Below are positions 1 to 12,829 of a stretch of DNA of 64,000 bases, in pieces. The notes under the pieces were generated by a model, which did not search any database, was not told the DNA's origin, and worked only from the letters and a program-made list of their open reading frames with translations. Every line of letters starts with the position of its first letter. Position 1 is the stretch's first letter. A program made the position numbers and the translations under genes. Where the stretch lies: contig NW_003314284.1 of assembly GCF_000143415.4 (NCBI RefSeq), positions 246,681 through 310,680 on the forward strand. Direction: 5' to 3'. The stretch comes from Selaginella moellendorffii. Lineage: Eukaryota > Streptophyta > Lycopodiopsida > Selaginellales > Selaginellaceae.

Positions 1-2338
1 GGTGGATTTCGATCTGGATTGGAGATTGCAGGGATTGGGACGACGATCGGCGCTGGCATTTTCATTCTGATTGGTACGGTGGCCAAGGAGAGGACGGGGC
101 CGGCGCTGCCACTGTCATTCGCTATTGCCGGTGTCGCCGCGGCGCTATCGGCTTTCAGCTATGCGGAGCTCGCGAGCCGATTGCCCTCTGCTGGTAGTGC
201 TTACCATTACGCATACACATGCCTAGGAGAAGGGTAAGCAAAGAAGCAATGCTTCTTTGCATCTGTATCTCACTTTCTTTCTATGGACGATGAGTTTAAA
301 TTTGGAACCTTGTTTTGTAGATTGGCATGGTTCGTCGGATGGTCTCTCATACTGGAGTATACTGTGAGCGGTGCCACGGTTGCTCGTGGAGTTAGTCCGA
401 ATCTGGTAAGACTGTGAGAGTTTTCTTTTTTGCTGACTGACAGTCCTGCTAGGCATTGTTCTTCGGAGAGGATTTGCCTTTCTGGCTAGTACGAAGGAAC
501 ATTCCTGGTACCGGGATCTTGGCTGATCCGTTTGCGGGGTTCTTGATCGTCATGGTAACGATCTTGCTGTGCACGGGGATAAAGCAGGTAATTCTTCCAG
601 TGGCGCGCTACTGACGTTGTGGTTTCGCTTTTCTAAAGAGTGCAGCGGTACAAGTCGTCATGACGGTCATTCTCGTTCTTGTGCTCTTGTTCGTGGATGT
701 CGTGGGGTTGTGGATCGGGATCAAAGAAGGATGGAGAGGATACGAGTTGAAAACCGGGTATGCATGTCTACGCTGAGCTTTTTTACAATCTTGTTTCATG
801 GACCAGGTACACACCTTTTGGTGTTAGCGGCGTGCTTGGAGGTGCAGCTATGCTGTTTTTTTCGTATGTTGGATTTGATGCTGTTGCCACTACGGCCGAG
901 GAGGTATAACTTGATTTCTGCAGTTATGAGTTTCTTTGATATTGTGAACTTTGCCAGGTTAAAAACCCACATGTTGATCTTCCAATTGGAATCGGGCTTG
1001 CTTTGCTAGTATGCGCGAGCTTGTACATGTCCGTTTCAGCTGTAGTCGTTGGCATTGTCCCTTACTTCTTACTCAACACAGATACTCCCATATCGACTGC
1101 GTTTTCGCAAAACGGACTGCCTTGGGCTACGTAAGTACATGCTCACATGTTTTTCTGGCACAAACTATTTGTACAGGTATATCGTAGCGCTTGGAGCCTT
1201 GACTGCCATGCTCACGACGCTACTGGGCTGTTCCTTGCCACAGGTTTGTGGTTAGCTTTGTTTTTCGTGATAGACTGTTGTTCCTTATATATCCAGCCCC
1301 GCATACTCATGGCAATGTCAAGAGATGGTTTGCTGCCCCAGTTCTTCAGTATTATTCACAAATCTACCTTGGTACCTGTTAATGGCGCTGTAACAACGGG
1401 GACGATAGCGGTGTTTGTTTCTGTGTTTATGGACATCAGTCAACTATCCGAAATGGTAAAGTTCTAATATCTTCGTCGCTTATAATTGTGTTGCTATAGG
1501 TGAGTGTTGGAACACTAATGGCTTTTACTTCTGTAGCACTTTGCGTGCTCATCATAAGGTACTCACCGCCTCACTCAGCGGTCCACCTTCCAGTATCCAT
1601 TTCTGTAGAAACAACGAACACTCCGCCGACCACCTCAAATGACGTGGACATCTCCAATGAGAACGAAGAACGAGAAGAGCCGGAAGAAAATGACGCACCT
1701 GAGGGTTGTTCTATCGATCTGAAAAATCCATTGCTTGACACTGAAGAAATCTATGGTAAGCTCAAATCAATCAATTCCATTTACAAAAATCTTTCTTTTG
1801 TATGTAGCGACCAAAGGTAAACAAGGAGTGGCCGGATGGAGCATTTGTATATTTGTGCTCGGAAGTCTCATCCTCAGCCTATTCTTATCTATGGCCATTT
1901 TTCCTCGGTAAGCTTTCTTTTTTGCTTACATATGAACAAATTCGAGTGCTCGCTTCAGCTGGCTGCAAATTATTGGTGGGACGATTGGAGGTTTACTTTT
2001 CGCTGGCGGAGTAATCGTCCTCTCCATGACTAAACAAGACGAATCTCACCGAACTTTTGGAAATCCTGGAGGTACGCTACGAATTTCTAGATAGAACTAA
2101 CAGCATGTGGTGTCCTTCAGGATTTCACTGCCCGCTTGTTCCTTGGCTGCCAGCCGCGTCTGTTTTTGTCAACGTCTACCTCCTCGTCAATGTGGGGTAT
2201 GGGATTGAAGTTGCTATACAATTGGAATTCTTTCTTTGTCGAGTGATCAGTGCAGCGACATGGATTCGAGTTTCAGTATGGCTTGTCTTGGGCGGCCTCG
2301 TCTACATTTTCTACGGCATTCATCACAGCATACACTAG
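1..2338 (+). CDS. Cationic amino acid transporter, CAT family (5' end outside window)
   Basis: Membrane permease of the APC superfamily that moves amino acids; the closest plant group by eye is the CAT2/CAT4 vacuolar type. Exons read as 1..233, 321..405, 453..587, 639..757, 807..903, 958..1130, 1177..1243, 1297..1455, 1500..1755, 1808..1907, 1959..2071, 2121..2196, 2251..2338, all phase-consistent. Visible family signatures are [18 protein letters not shown] in the first membrane segment, [29 protein letters not shown], and [17 protein letters not shown] hydrophilic, acidic loop (about 1600-1740) precedes the last membrane segments, which end in [20 protein letters not shown]. The N-terminal membrane-proximal region and start codon lie before base 1, and the first bases may be the tail of an intron (acceptor near base 29). 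Confidence 0.93.
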
Positions 2339-2502
2339 AAGGAAAAGATATAATAAACGTGTGGTAAAGTTCTCTTTCTTTTTTTCAGATGGCTTAAAAA
2401 TGATTGTTACAGGAACTATTGAGAGTCGAGGCTTTTTCAACTCTATTGAGGTACCATACCATTGGTTTTCGGCATCTCTTTGAGTATCTATTCACCGAGA
2501 AC

Positions 2503-2545
2503 TGGACACAACACCAACACGGTGCAGTTTGTCCAGAGCTTTACA
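2503..2545 (+). repeat. Short fragment resembling BIG exon 1
   Basis: The stretch around 2505-2540 (ACACCAACAC then GCAGTTTGTCCAGAGCTTTA) is nearly the same as 6277-6311 inside exon 1 of the BIG gene, on the same strand and 3.8 kb away. The surrounding sequence does not match. It sits in the 3' flank of the transporter and is not translated as part of it. Confidence 0.45.
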
Positions 2546-2814
2546 AAACAACACTGAAGGTGCCATTTCTGACAGTGAAAGTTGCCAACCGAGAGAGATC
2601 TAGTTTTCATCAAGGAAGATCACGAGCAGCTGCAACATGACTTCTTTGAGTTCGATTAATAGTAATAGCGTATATTGCGGTTTTAACCGTACTGGCACCT
2701 TTGATCTGGTTTAAATGTATAATAAAAGCGCATATCTACTTTGCCCTAAATCAAAACAAGCAGCATGCATCTTTTTGGCGGGTAGATCCGTCCATTTCTA
2801 CGTACAGTGGCAGA

Positions 2815-4461
2815 CCTTGCTGACTTGGTGACCGAGATCACCAGCTATAAGTACTTCCTCACCACTGGGCCATGGCAGTCGGGTAAAAGTCGTCGCTTGT
2901 GTACGCTCTAGCTAGCGCGGCCTTGGACAAGGGATTCTTGCCCGTCGTCACCTCTATCACCCAGCCCATAGTCGCTGCTGCTGCCGCCTGCGACACCACC
3001 AAATCGGACAGGGACGCTGCCAATGAGTTCTTCGACATCTTGACGGAGGATCTGGTCGATAACAGCCGTGGAGGATTGCGTCGCTTGCCCCATGGAGGCT
3101 TGAGGGGCCTCTTGCAGACGCTCAGCTCGACTACAGATGGAAGGGAACTTATCTGGTTTATCGACGAGGCTTAAGATAAGGAGCTCTGTGTTAAACACAT
3201 TACTGGCCGAGTTGAGGATATGCAAGGAAGGGTCCGTGGCAAGGTACCTTAGCAGCTTTGTGCTGGTGGGTCGACCGCAGCTCCGCGACCTCCTGGTGTG
3301 AGCCGGGCAGCTGGCAAGAAGCAGATCTCCCCTTGCCTTGGAGATGGTCAGGTCGGCCGATTGTCTTGGGATCGAGGACGTCCAGTACATGCTACTCGAG
3401 TACTCTCAGGAGTATCACGTATCCTTCAGCTCCAAACTCACCTCTCCAGACGGGGCAGTCGGGAGGGTCAGCAAGTCGATCCTGGGACTAACGGGTGGTC
3501 ACAAGGGGATGACAGTTAGCTGCTGCGAGTATCTCACATGCAACGGTATCTTGACGGCTGAAGAGTGGGATCGCCATGTCAGACTTGGGGCATGTCTCCA
3601 GATACATTTTCTACTCGAAGCTGTATCGCCACACACTTTCAAACATCTCCAGCTACAGCGAGGGTACCAAGCAAGTCATTCTAGAGTGCGTGCAATCTGG
3701 ATCAGGCTCTACCTTTGTAAGAGGCTTGTGGCCTCTTCGACCTGCTATTGATGACGGGGTGCTGCAAGTCTCTGGAGACTGCATGGAGCTCAGCCCCAGC
3801 TTGTTATTGAGTGCTATCCTTGAGGATTGCTCGCTTGCTTTGGAAACACTGCCCTGTGAAGCTGATTCCTTCAACGAGGCTGTTCAGTTGGCTTTTACCT
3901 ACATTGAAGCCAGATTGTTTGATGGGACCAGAAGTCATGAACAGTAATGGTCATCTATTGAAGTGCATCTTGCGAAGCGAATTCCTATTGGCGCTGAAGT
4001 TTGTATTGGACAACGCCTTCACAAAATGTAAGTATACCATTTCGGTGGAAGCGAAGCAGCAGAATAATGGCCAAAGAAGGGCACATGTGGATTTTCTCGT
4101 CAAAAATGGGGGTTGGCCTTCCAAAGGCTTCAAGATTCAGTGCCTGGGAAGTAAGAAGTCTATTGCAGATCACATTAGCAAGTCGGATAGGTATAGACTT
4201 CTTTATGGCAGTGAGATGCACTACGTTTACTTTGTTGTGGGGCCATATGATCTTGAAGAAGTCAAATCTACTATCAAGTTGGAGAATGCAAAGTATCTGC
4301 TTATCAAGAGCTGGTTAGTGCAGTTCTTGCTGCAGGAAAAGAAGTGGAGTACTGAGCAATTGGAAAAGATTGATGACGATAAGAGTGGTTGGTTGTCTGT
4401 GAAGCTAGATGTTACAACAAACTTTCCCAGGTTTTTGTTTTGTGCAAGGCCTTCTCTTTGA
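2815..4461 (+). pseudogene. Crinkler/RHS-like P-loop NTPase plus PD-(D/E)xK-like gene, broken
   Basis: A decayed single-copy reading frame with the order seen in Crinkler-RHS-type proteins: a P-loop NTPase followed by a restriction-nuclease-like domain. Visible pieces are a Walker A box GPWQSGKS (2867-2890), a Walker B box LIWFIDEA (3148-3171), a following beta strand SFVLVGRPQLRDLL (from 3254), a GLTGGHKGM segment (about 3484-3510), and a C-terminal block AHVDFLVKN (4081 on) followed by KIQC and HISKSDRY. The frame is interrupted at least four times: a shift just after Walker A near 2884-2890, a stop at 3172, an in-frame TGA at 3299, and shifts near 3590 and 3935. In the family the second motif is usually I-E; here it reads I-Q, so the nuclease-like site also looks altered. 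Family assignment is from motif order only. It could also be a badly spliced intact gene, but no GT-AG pair near the breaks repairs them. Confidence 0.55.
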
Positions 4462-5487
4462 TCGAAATGTACCAAGATCACTTCCAAGCCAAGGAAGAGA
4501 GCTCCAACTCTCTCTTTTCATCCTTGCTAACAAAGCGACTCCCAAGAAAACTCATTGCCACCCTCCTCATCCCCTCGATCACTACTGCGGCCGGTGCCAC
4601 TGCCATTGCCGTGGTTACCAGCGGGAGGAGTATCGCCATCAATCACTGCGAAGTCGATGATGTTCTTTCAACCTCCTCACCATGGAGCGGTATAATGGCA
4701 ATTCTTGATGCCCGCCGGGTTTTCAACCCAATGGAGAAGCACAGCAGTGTGTCGTGGATGACACTTAAACTGGGCTATTCGATGAGCTTTCGAAGCTCTT
4801 CGTAGGGGGTCTTGAATGGGTAAGACAATTAAGTTGTAGAGAAACAATTGGCCTTGCTTGAGAGGACACTGCTGTGTGGCCATCGAACCAGGGAGTTCTT
4901 AATTGCTGGATCCAATGCCTGTGATGCAAAGTTTTAGAATGTGCTCCTCGCAGTGGGCTGGGTGTGGTAAAGGAATTGCTATCGAAATTCTGGATAGATT
5001 TGCTGTGCAAACACCCCAAGAGCATTCTATACGATGTCATATCAGAACCCTTTTTTATTAGCTTTCATAGAAAAAACAGGCAAAATTCTAAAACTTCGGC
5101 ATATTTGCAAATAGGGGCTTTATGCAATTTTCAAATTTTAGGTATTTCGTCAGGAAAATAGCAAACTTAAATCGTGGACGAGAGCTGATAATGAACGTGG
5201 AGCGCGCGGACAACATGAAGAAGCACTGAGTAGGATGAATCGCACTTGCTCTTGCAAAGTAGGATGAAGCGAACTGGAGAATGGAAGCCATAGCATTTTA
5301 TTATCAGTGAATTAAAAACCTTTACATCTAAATTCTATTTCTCCAGCAATTGCATATTCCGTCTAAGTGGTAGGCGGGGGAGCGATGGGAAGCTAGGGCG
5401 GAGCTGTGTGATGGCGCGCCACAGATCTACCAGATCCTCCATGTAAGCGATGGCTAGGGTTTAGATCGCAGGGGATTTCTATCAGCC
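4462..5487 (+). other. Intergenic stretch and BIG promoter
   Basis: About 1 kb without a recognisable gene. An open frame (4389-4805) continues in another frame past the pseudogene and encodes a short hydrophobic segment (LIATLLIPSITTAAGATAIAVV), but nothing supports it as a gene. The 3' end carries CTAGGGTTTAGA at about 5454, a telo-box-like motif common in 5' regions of plant housekeeping genes, directly before the BIG start. Confidence 0.4.
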
Positions 5488-8400
5488 ATGGGGGAAGCTG
5501 CGGATTCTGAGGCGACGGATGCAGTGGCGGAGCCGCGGCTAGGGCTCCCCAAGCTCATCGGCGCGGCGCTGGACCGGATCGTCAAGAACACGTCGTGGCG
5601 TGGGCACGGCAAGCTCGTCCAGGAATGCAAGGCCGCGCAGGAGCGCCTCAATGCTCCCAGCGCCAAGGAGAATGGCAATTCCACTGCAGCTGCCGCCGCA
5701 GCTGCCGCCGCCGCCGCGGGATTGGAATCCTCCAAGTTCCACGCCAGGGCTTTCGAGAGCTTCCTCTTCGACGGGCCAGTGTGCTACAATGCCAGCTCCG
5801 CCGAGCTCATTCTACAGCCTCTCGTCACTGCCTGCGACAGCCAGTCGGCCAAGTTGGCAGATCCAGCGCTGGATTGCATCCAGAAGCTCATCGCTCACGG
5901 CCACTTGCGGGGAGAGGTGGATGCCGAGAGTGGATCTGAGTTTTTGGTGCTCGTCCAGATGATGGACAACGTCTGCAAGTGTCACGAGCTGGGTGACGAG
6001 CAGATCGAGCTCCTGGTTCTCAAGACGCTGCTCACGGCTGTGACCTCGACCACTTTGCGAGTCCATGGAGACTGCTTGCTCAAGGCCGTCCGGACGTGCT
6101 ACAACGTTTTCCTCGGGAGCAAGGCACCAGTAAACCAGACCACGGCCAAGGCGTCGCTCACACAGATGCTGGTGATCGTGTTTAGGAGGATGGAGGCGGA
6201 TTCGTCCACGGTGCCCGTCCAGCCCATTGTTGTGACGGATCTCATGGAGCCAGCCGAGAGGTCTTCTTCCGACACCAACACAACGCAGTTTGTCCAGAGC
6301 TTTATCACCAAGGTGGTGCAAGACATCGAGGTGGCCTTGAGTCCCGCTACGTCGTTCAAGTCTCTGAAGCACGACGGTGCTTTCGAGTCCACGGCGGCCA
6401 CGGAGAATAGCGGGAGCTCTGATTTTCTGGAGTCGACCGACAGGGACATGCTCGACGCGAAGTACTGGGAAGTCAGCATGTACAAGAACGCTCTCGAGGG
6501 GAAAAGGGGGGAGTTTGCGGACGCAGATTTGGACAAGGACGGGGACTTGGACGTGCAAATAACGAACAAGCTGAGGCGAGATGCGTTCCTCGTGTTCCGG
6601 GCCCTTTGCAAACTTTCCATGAAGGTTGCTCCTCAGGAAGCCATGGATAATGTCTCGTTGCGTGGCAAGATTTTAGCACTGGAGCTTCTGAAGCTGCTGC
6701 TGGAGAACGCTGGTGCGGTTTTCCGTACAAGCGACAGGTATGGCGTTTTCTCTCTTTCTCTTTGAGTTCCTCACGATTGACGCTTTGGTTGCTGGAAATG
6801 CAGGTTTGTCGGCGCCATACGGCAATACCTCTGTTTGTCACTTCTGAGAAACAGTGGTATACAGCTGATGAATATTTTCCAACTATCCTGCTCGATCTTT
6901 ATGAGTCTGCTTTTGAGATTCAGAGCAGGACTCAAGGCTGAAGTGGGTGTTTTTTTTCCGCCGATCGTTCTTAGAGTGCTCGAGAACGTGGCTCAACCAA
7001 ACTACCAGCAGAAGATGATAGTCATTCGGTTCCTAGATAAGCTTTGCGTGGACCCGCAAGTTCTCGTCGACCTGTTCGTTAACTATGACTGCGACGTCGA
7101 TTCCCACAACATTTTTGAAAGGTATGCCTCGATTGAATTCATGTTCTTCGCTGATAATTTGCTATTTTCTAGGCTGGTAAATGGACTACTTAAAACTGCT
7201 CAAGGTGTACCTCCGGGCGTGGAGAGCAGTTTGACTCCTATCCAAGATGCCGCTATGAAGCTTGCTGCAATGAAATCTCTTGTTGGCGTGCTACGATCGA
7301 TGGGGGACTGGGCCAACAGGCAGCTTAGGTTGTCAGATGCAGCCTACCTGAGAAGTTTGGATCAAACTGACAGCACCAGTGAATCTAATTCCGTTGGTCA
7401 CAATGGTTTTGAGGAAAATGGCGATGGTGCTGAGTCTCGCGTCTCCGAAATCTCTTCAGAAACGTCTGAAGTGGCAACTTTTGAGCAACGGCGTGCTTAC
7501 AAGTTGGAGTTTCAGGTACTGAAGTTCTATGCTTCTTATCATATTCTCACGCTAGAAAACTGCAGGAAGGCATTTCCCTTTTCAATCGGAAGCCTAGCAA
7601 AGGCATTCAGTTCCTGATTAATGCCAAGAAGATCGGCGATTCGCCGAAGGAGATAGCAGGATTTTTATTAAGTTCAACCGGCCTGGACAAGACTGTTATC
7701 GGAGACTATCTGGGAGAAAATGACGAGCTGCCTCTAAAGGTTATGCATGCCTACGTTGACTCCTTCAATTTCCAAGGAATGGAGTTTGACGAGGCCATCA
7801 GAATCTTTTTGCAAGGATTCAGACTTCCAGGAGAAGCACAAAAAATTGATCGTATCATGGAGAAGTTTGCAGAGCGATACTGCAAATGTAATCCCAAGGC
7901 CTTTACCAGTGCGGATACCGCCTACGTGCTTGCATACTCTGTTATTCTACTGAACACTGACGCACACAATCCGATGGTTAAATCCAAAGTAAGTATACTG
8001 TTTTCCTTTTACTTCTGCCAACGGTTAACTGCAGATGACAAAAGCGGAGTTTATGAAGAACAACCGGGGGATTGACGATGGAAATGATCTACCCGAGGAG
8101 TTTATGAGTGCTTTATACGATCGTATTGTTAAGTGCGAGATAAAGATGAAGGCCGACAGTCTTGTCCCAACAAACAAGCCTACAAACAGGATACTCGGCA
8201 TCGAGAGTATTTTGAACATCGTTATTCGTAGGCCCAAGGAAGACAGACTGCAGGAAACGAGCGATGATATTATAAAGAACATGCAACAGCAGCTGAAAGA
8301 GAAGGCTGGCAAATCGGGGTAAGAGCTTTTCTTTTTCTTATATTTCTGAGAACTTATTTGAACTTTCTTGCAGCTCTGTCTATTACTCACCGTCTGATGT

Positions 8401-11352
8401 GGAGATCTTAAGGCCCATGGTCGAAGTTACATGGGCTCCAATGCTTGCAGCCTTCAGTGTTCCACTGGAGAAGAGTGAAGACGAAGTTATCACTTTTCAG
8501 TGTCTCGAGGGATTTCGATACGCAATCCGCGTTACTTCTATTATGTCTATGCGGACAGAGCGCGACGCATTCGTGACTTCGCTAGCGAAATTCACATATC
8601 TTCATTCGCCCGCTGATATAAAACAGAAGAACATAGACTCTATTAAGGTATTTTTTCTTTCTCCTCTTTTCATACTCATAATGTAATTCCATGCTGCAGG
8701 CGGTGATATCCATTGCTGATGAAGATGGAAACTATCTACAGGAAGCCTGGGAACACGTCCTGACGTGTGTTTCTCGCTTTGAGCATCTCCATCTTATTGG
8801 TGAAGGCGCTCCTCCTGATGCCACCTTTTTCGCCGCCCCGCAGTCCGACTCCGACAAAACAATGCAGCTGAAATCGCCTGTCCTTCCTGTGCTTAAGCGG
8901 AAATGGCCTGGACGAATGCAATATGCTGCTGCTGCCGCAAGAAGAGGATCGTATGAAAGTGCTGGAGTTGGAGGAAATTCGGCTGGGTCTGTTACTGCTG
9001 AGCAGATGAACAACTTGGTTTCGAATCTCAACATGCTGGAGCAGATTGGCAGCTTCGAGATGAACAAGATATTTACCCGCAGCGACCGATTGAACGGCGA
9101 GGCAATTGTGGATTTTGTAAAAGCGCTTTGTAAAGTTTCGATGGAGGAGCTACGATCTCCAACTGATCCTCGGGTATTCAGCCTCACCAAAATTGTTGAA
9201 ATATCGTAAGTAATCTGTGGCTTCTTTCTGGTCTCAATTTTCTAAATTACGCTTTTTGCAGGCATTTCAACATGAACCGCATCAGACTCGTTTGGTCGCG
9301 AATCTGGAACGTTCTCTCCGACTACTTCGTCACGGTTGGGTGTTCTGACAACTTGTCCATTGCAATGTATGCAATGGATTCATTGCGTCAACTGGCAATG
9401 AAGTTTCTGGAACGTGAAGAGCTGGCAAATTACAACTTCCAGAACCAGTTCCTGAAACCTTTTGTTGTGGTTATGCGGAAGAGTAATTCTGTTGAAATTC
9501 GGGAGCTGGTGATTCGCTGCGTGTCGCAAATGGTTTTTGCGCGCGTTAAAAACGTGAAGTCTGGCTGGAAGATTATGTTCATGGTAAGTTTTTCTCATAC
9601 CTCGCATGCACAAGCTGACTGTCATTTTCTAGGTGTTTACCACGGCAGCTACAGACGAGCACAAGAGTATGGTGCTTCTGGCTTTTGAGACTATCGAAAA
9701 AATTGTCCGGGAGTATTTCTCGTTCATCACGGAGACAGAGACGACAACGTTCACAGACTGTGTTAACTGTCTCATCGCTTTCACAAATAGCAGATTCAAC
9801 AACGACATCAGCCTGAATGCTATTGCATTTTTGAGGTTCTGTGCGCACAAGTTGGCGGAGGGCGAGCTTGGTGCATACGTAAAGAAGGAAGATCGCGTGG
9901 CAAATGGTGATATGTCTGAACCGACTTTTACTGATCGGGATGATGATTTGCATTTTTGGTTTCCCTTGCTAGCAGGTAAGTTTGTTTTTTCCGTTGATTG
10001 TGGAAGGTGTCTCATACTTTCTGTGTTTCGATCTTCTCTAGGCTTGTCGGAATTGACATTCGATCCTCGGCCTGAAATTCGCAAAAGTGCTTTGGAAGTG
10101 CTTTTCGATATATTGCGGTCGCACGGACATATGTTCTCTCCAGCGCTCTGGGAGCGAGTCTTTGACTCGGTTCTACTTCCTCTCTTTGATTATGTCAGGC
10201 GAGCAATCGAGCCCTTACAAGCAGCGGAAGATGATCACCCAGAGTTTGAAATGGATGCGTGGCTGTACGAGACTTGTACCCTGGCCCTGCAGCTTGTGGT
10301 GGACTTGTTCGTAAAGTTCTATCCGGTGGTCGCCCATCTGTTAGGGAGAATACTGCTGCTACTTACGGGCTTTCTAAAGAGACCGCACCAGAGTTTGGCT
10401 GCAATTGGAGTAGCCGCGTTCGTGAGGCTGATGAGTCACACAGGGCATTTATTCACGGATGAGAAGTGGGACGAAGTTCTTGCCGCACTGCAAGAGGCCG
10501 CCGAAGGCACTCTCCCAGATATGAGCAAAGTTATGGAGTGCCTGGAAGATATCGAGCTTCAGAAAGCTATTCAAGGATATAAAACAGAGAACGATGCCAT
10601 GGCCGAGGAAATGACTAGACTCCAAGCAGCACTCTCGGACTACAAGTGCAGAACTGCTGTCCAGCTTCTCTTAGTTCAGGTACTAAATCAGACTTCCATC
10701 ATTCTCTTTGCTCATGCCTTTCTTCGCTTTACAGGCTGTTAACGAATTGTTTACGAACCACGGCAGTCGCCTGGCAGCGTCTCACAGCATGCTTCTCCTG
10801 GACACCCTTCACGTTGTGGCCGCGCATGCACACAACGTTAACAGTGACATCGCACTCCGAACGAAGCTGCAGCAAGTGAAGGTGGCAACGCAGCTGTCTG
10901 ATCCCCCACTACTGCGTCTGGAAAGCGAGTCATACCACGCCTACCTCAACCTCTTGCAGACTCTATCGGTCTTGAAGCCCGAGCTTGCAAAGGACGCGGA
11001 AGTGGAAGGTCGCCTGGTGGAACTGTGCGAGGAGGTGTTGCAAGTGTACCTCTGTACCGCAACCGGTGTTGCCGCTGCTTGGGACTCCGGCGACAAGAGT
11101 AGTGCTCAGCCTCTCTGGTCGATTCCGCTCAGCTCGTCTAGGAGGCGTGAGCTGAGTGCCCGTGCTCCTCTCGTGGTTTCCACGCTTCAAGCTGTCGGCG
11201 GACTGAAGGAGTCATCGTTTGAGAAGCACCTGCTCAGATTTTTTCCGCTGCTGGCAACGCTGATAGCTTGTGAGCACGGCTCGGAGGAAGTTCAAGTGGC
11301 ATTGAGCGACATGTTTAGCTCCTGGATCGGCCCGATTCTTTTGCAAGCCTGA
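5488..11352 (+). CDS. BIG-type ARF guanine-nucleotide exchange factor (Sec7 domain)
   Basis: Large brefeldin A-inhibited ARF-GEF that loads GTP on ARF GTPases at the trans-Golgi network for vesicle budding. Exons 5488..6737, 6804..7121, 7173..7515, 7566..7988, 8035..8318, 8374..8647, 8700..9205, 9262..9583, 9633..9975, 10042..10679, 10735..11352 sum to 1772 residues, normal for plant BIG1-4. Order: DCB domain (exon 1), HUS domain including [22 protein letters not shown] and [16 protein letters not shown], Sec7 domain (exons 4-5) starting near [13 protein letters not shown], with the catalytic glutamate loop in [37 protein letters not shown] and [17 protein letters not shown], then HDS repeats ([14 protein letters not shown]). 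Exon 1 has a poly-alanine tract (about 5683-5718). The ATG at 5488 is the first in frame. Tail-to-tail with peptide deformylase, 102 bp between stops. Confidence 0.96.
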
Positions 11353-11454
11353 TGATATCTTTGGAGGTATATTTTTGTTTATTCTCTCGTAGCTAACCAA
11401 TTCGTCTTTGCTTTCCCAAGGCTAGAGCATGATAAAAGCTGGTAACTAGAAGTT

Positions 11455-12360
11455 TTAAACAGTGGAAGACGCATGTTCTACTGAGCATAAGCCAGGTCTG
11501 GGACAGCCCCGTGCCATTGGCATGGACAAGTTTTTGGCAGACCTGAAAGTTCTTGGGATGAACTTGTCCACGTACAAGGTCCCTGCGAGATGGTCGCATT
11601 CGTGCTGGAGGATTCGAGCCTGCCAGCCGGAAGCGTCCACTTTCAATGGCCTGCCTTCGCGGTCCAGTCCGGTGACTTCCACGTCGAGGTGCCTCTCCAC
11701 CATCGCCCGGAAGCCATGAACGCTGGCAGCAAAAGAGCTCGCAGGGAAGAAAGATCAGCGGCAGAAAGTAAAGTTTGGACGAGATCACCTGAGACATCCT
11801 TCAAAGAACCTGGCAGTGGCACTGGTGGTGGGTCTGAGGATGGGATTGATGATCACCTGGGCAGATATATGAGCTCCCGAAGAAAAGGAAAGGATTGGAC
11901 TGGAACTTACCAGGAGCTCGAATGGCTTTCGCTGCTGGGAAAGAGCCTCGTCGCGGGAAACGTAGCTGATATACTCGGCGGTGTCCTCGAGCACAATTAT
12001 CTGGAAGAGAAGAAGGGAAGGCATGGCAACCTGGAGCTATCGGCCTACCTGGAGAGGAACTCCGATCTGGGGAGCGGCCAGACCCACGGCCGGTGCCTCC
12101 CGCATTGCATCAATCAAGCCTTGGATGGTGTTCTGGACGGTGTCGCTGCTCACCTCGGAGTGTAGCACCTCTCGCGCGGCCTCATGCAAGACAGGGTCCC
12201 CGGCCTGGACGATTTCGAGCTTGGGCGCCTTGCTCTTGAATCCAAACAGGCTCCGACACTGGAATCTCCTTCTCACCTCGGCTCTCCTCACGCAGTGGTG
12301 GACGCGCAGTGGTGGTCTGAGAGTTGGCAGTGGTGTGGCTGGACTCCAGGCAAGCGCCAT
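11455..12360 (-). CDS. PDF1A: Peptide deformylase, PDF1A type
   Basis: Removes the N-formyl group from nascent proteins in mitochondria or plastids. On the minus strand the exons are 12360..12049, 12000..11911, 11856..11789 and 11722..11455, giving 245 residues. All three family motifs are present: GLAAPQIG (motif I), EGCLS split across exons 3 and 4 (motif II, metal-binding Cys), and HECDHLAG (motif III, two His ligands and catalytic Glu). An Arg-rich, acid-poor N-terminus of about 40 residues looks like an organelle transit peptide. The tail [13 protein letters not shown] is of the PDF1A kind. The introns are 47-66 bp. Confidence 0.94.
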
Positions 12361-12829
12361 TTCTTTTATCTTCTTTGCTTTGCTACATTGTTGACTAGTG
12401 GAATTTAACTCTTGTTGTTAATCTATACAATCTATCATAATATCTATTAAAGAGTATTTACACTTTATAGAAGACGAAATGAAAGGTGGTAAGCCGTTCG
12501 AGGCTTGTTTGATTGAGGCTTTGCTTTTTCTTCTTTCTTTCTCTCTATCTTTCAAGCGCTCGTTTGAAGCTATGTACAGGAATCAAAGCGCAGGCACCAG
12601 CCTGTACCCGACGTATGTACATAAGAGAAAAGGAAGAACTCTCTCAGCAGAGGAGAGACGAGAAGAAGCTCAGGGAGGAAAATTTTGGCTGGTGGTAGCA
12701 GCAGCAGCAGCAGCAGCTAGCGGGAATTCTTCGCAGATCTTCGAAAGTTTGTTTGTTCCTTCTTCCGGAAGCCCAGGCGATGGAAGTCGTCGACGAGTTG
12801 GCGGGGGAATAATATATACACAGCGCCCC
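12361..12829 (-). other. PDF promoter and ACR 3' flank
   Basis: No gene seen. Contains a short (CAG)n run near 12697-12717 and AT-rich sequence near 12400-12475. It should hold the deformylase promoter on the right of its start and the 3' untranslated part of the ACT-repeat gene. Confidence 0.4.

Noticed and set aside
5812-6558. 248-residue minus-strand frame over BIG exon 1
   Set aside because: Shadow of the DCB-domain coding exon; no independent signal.
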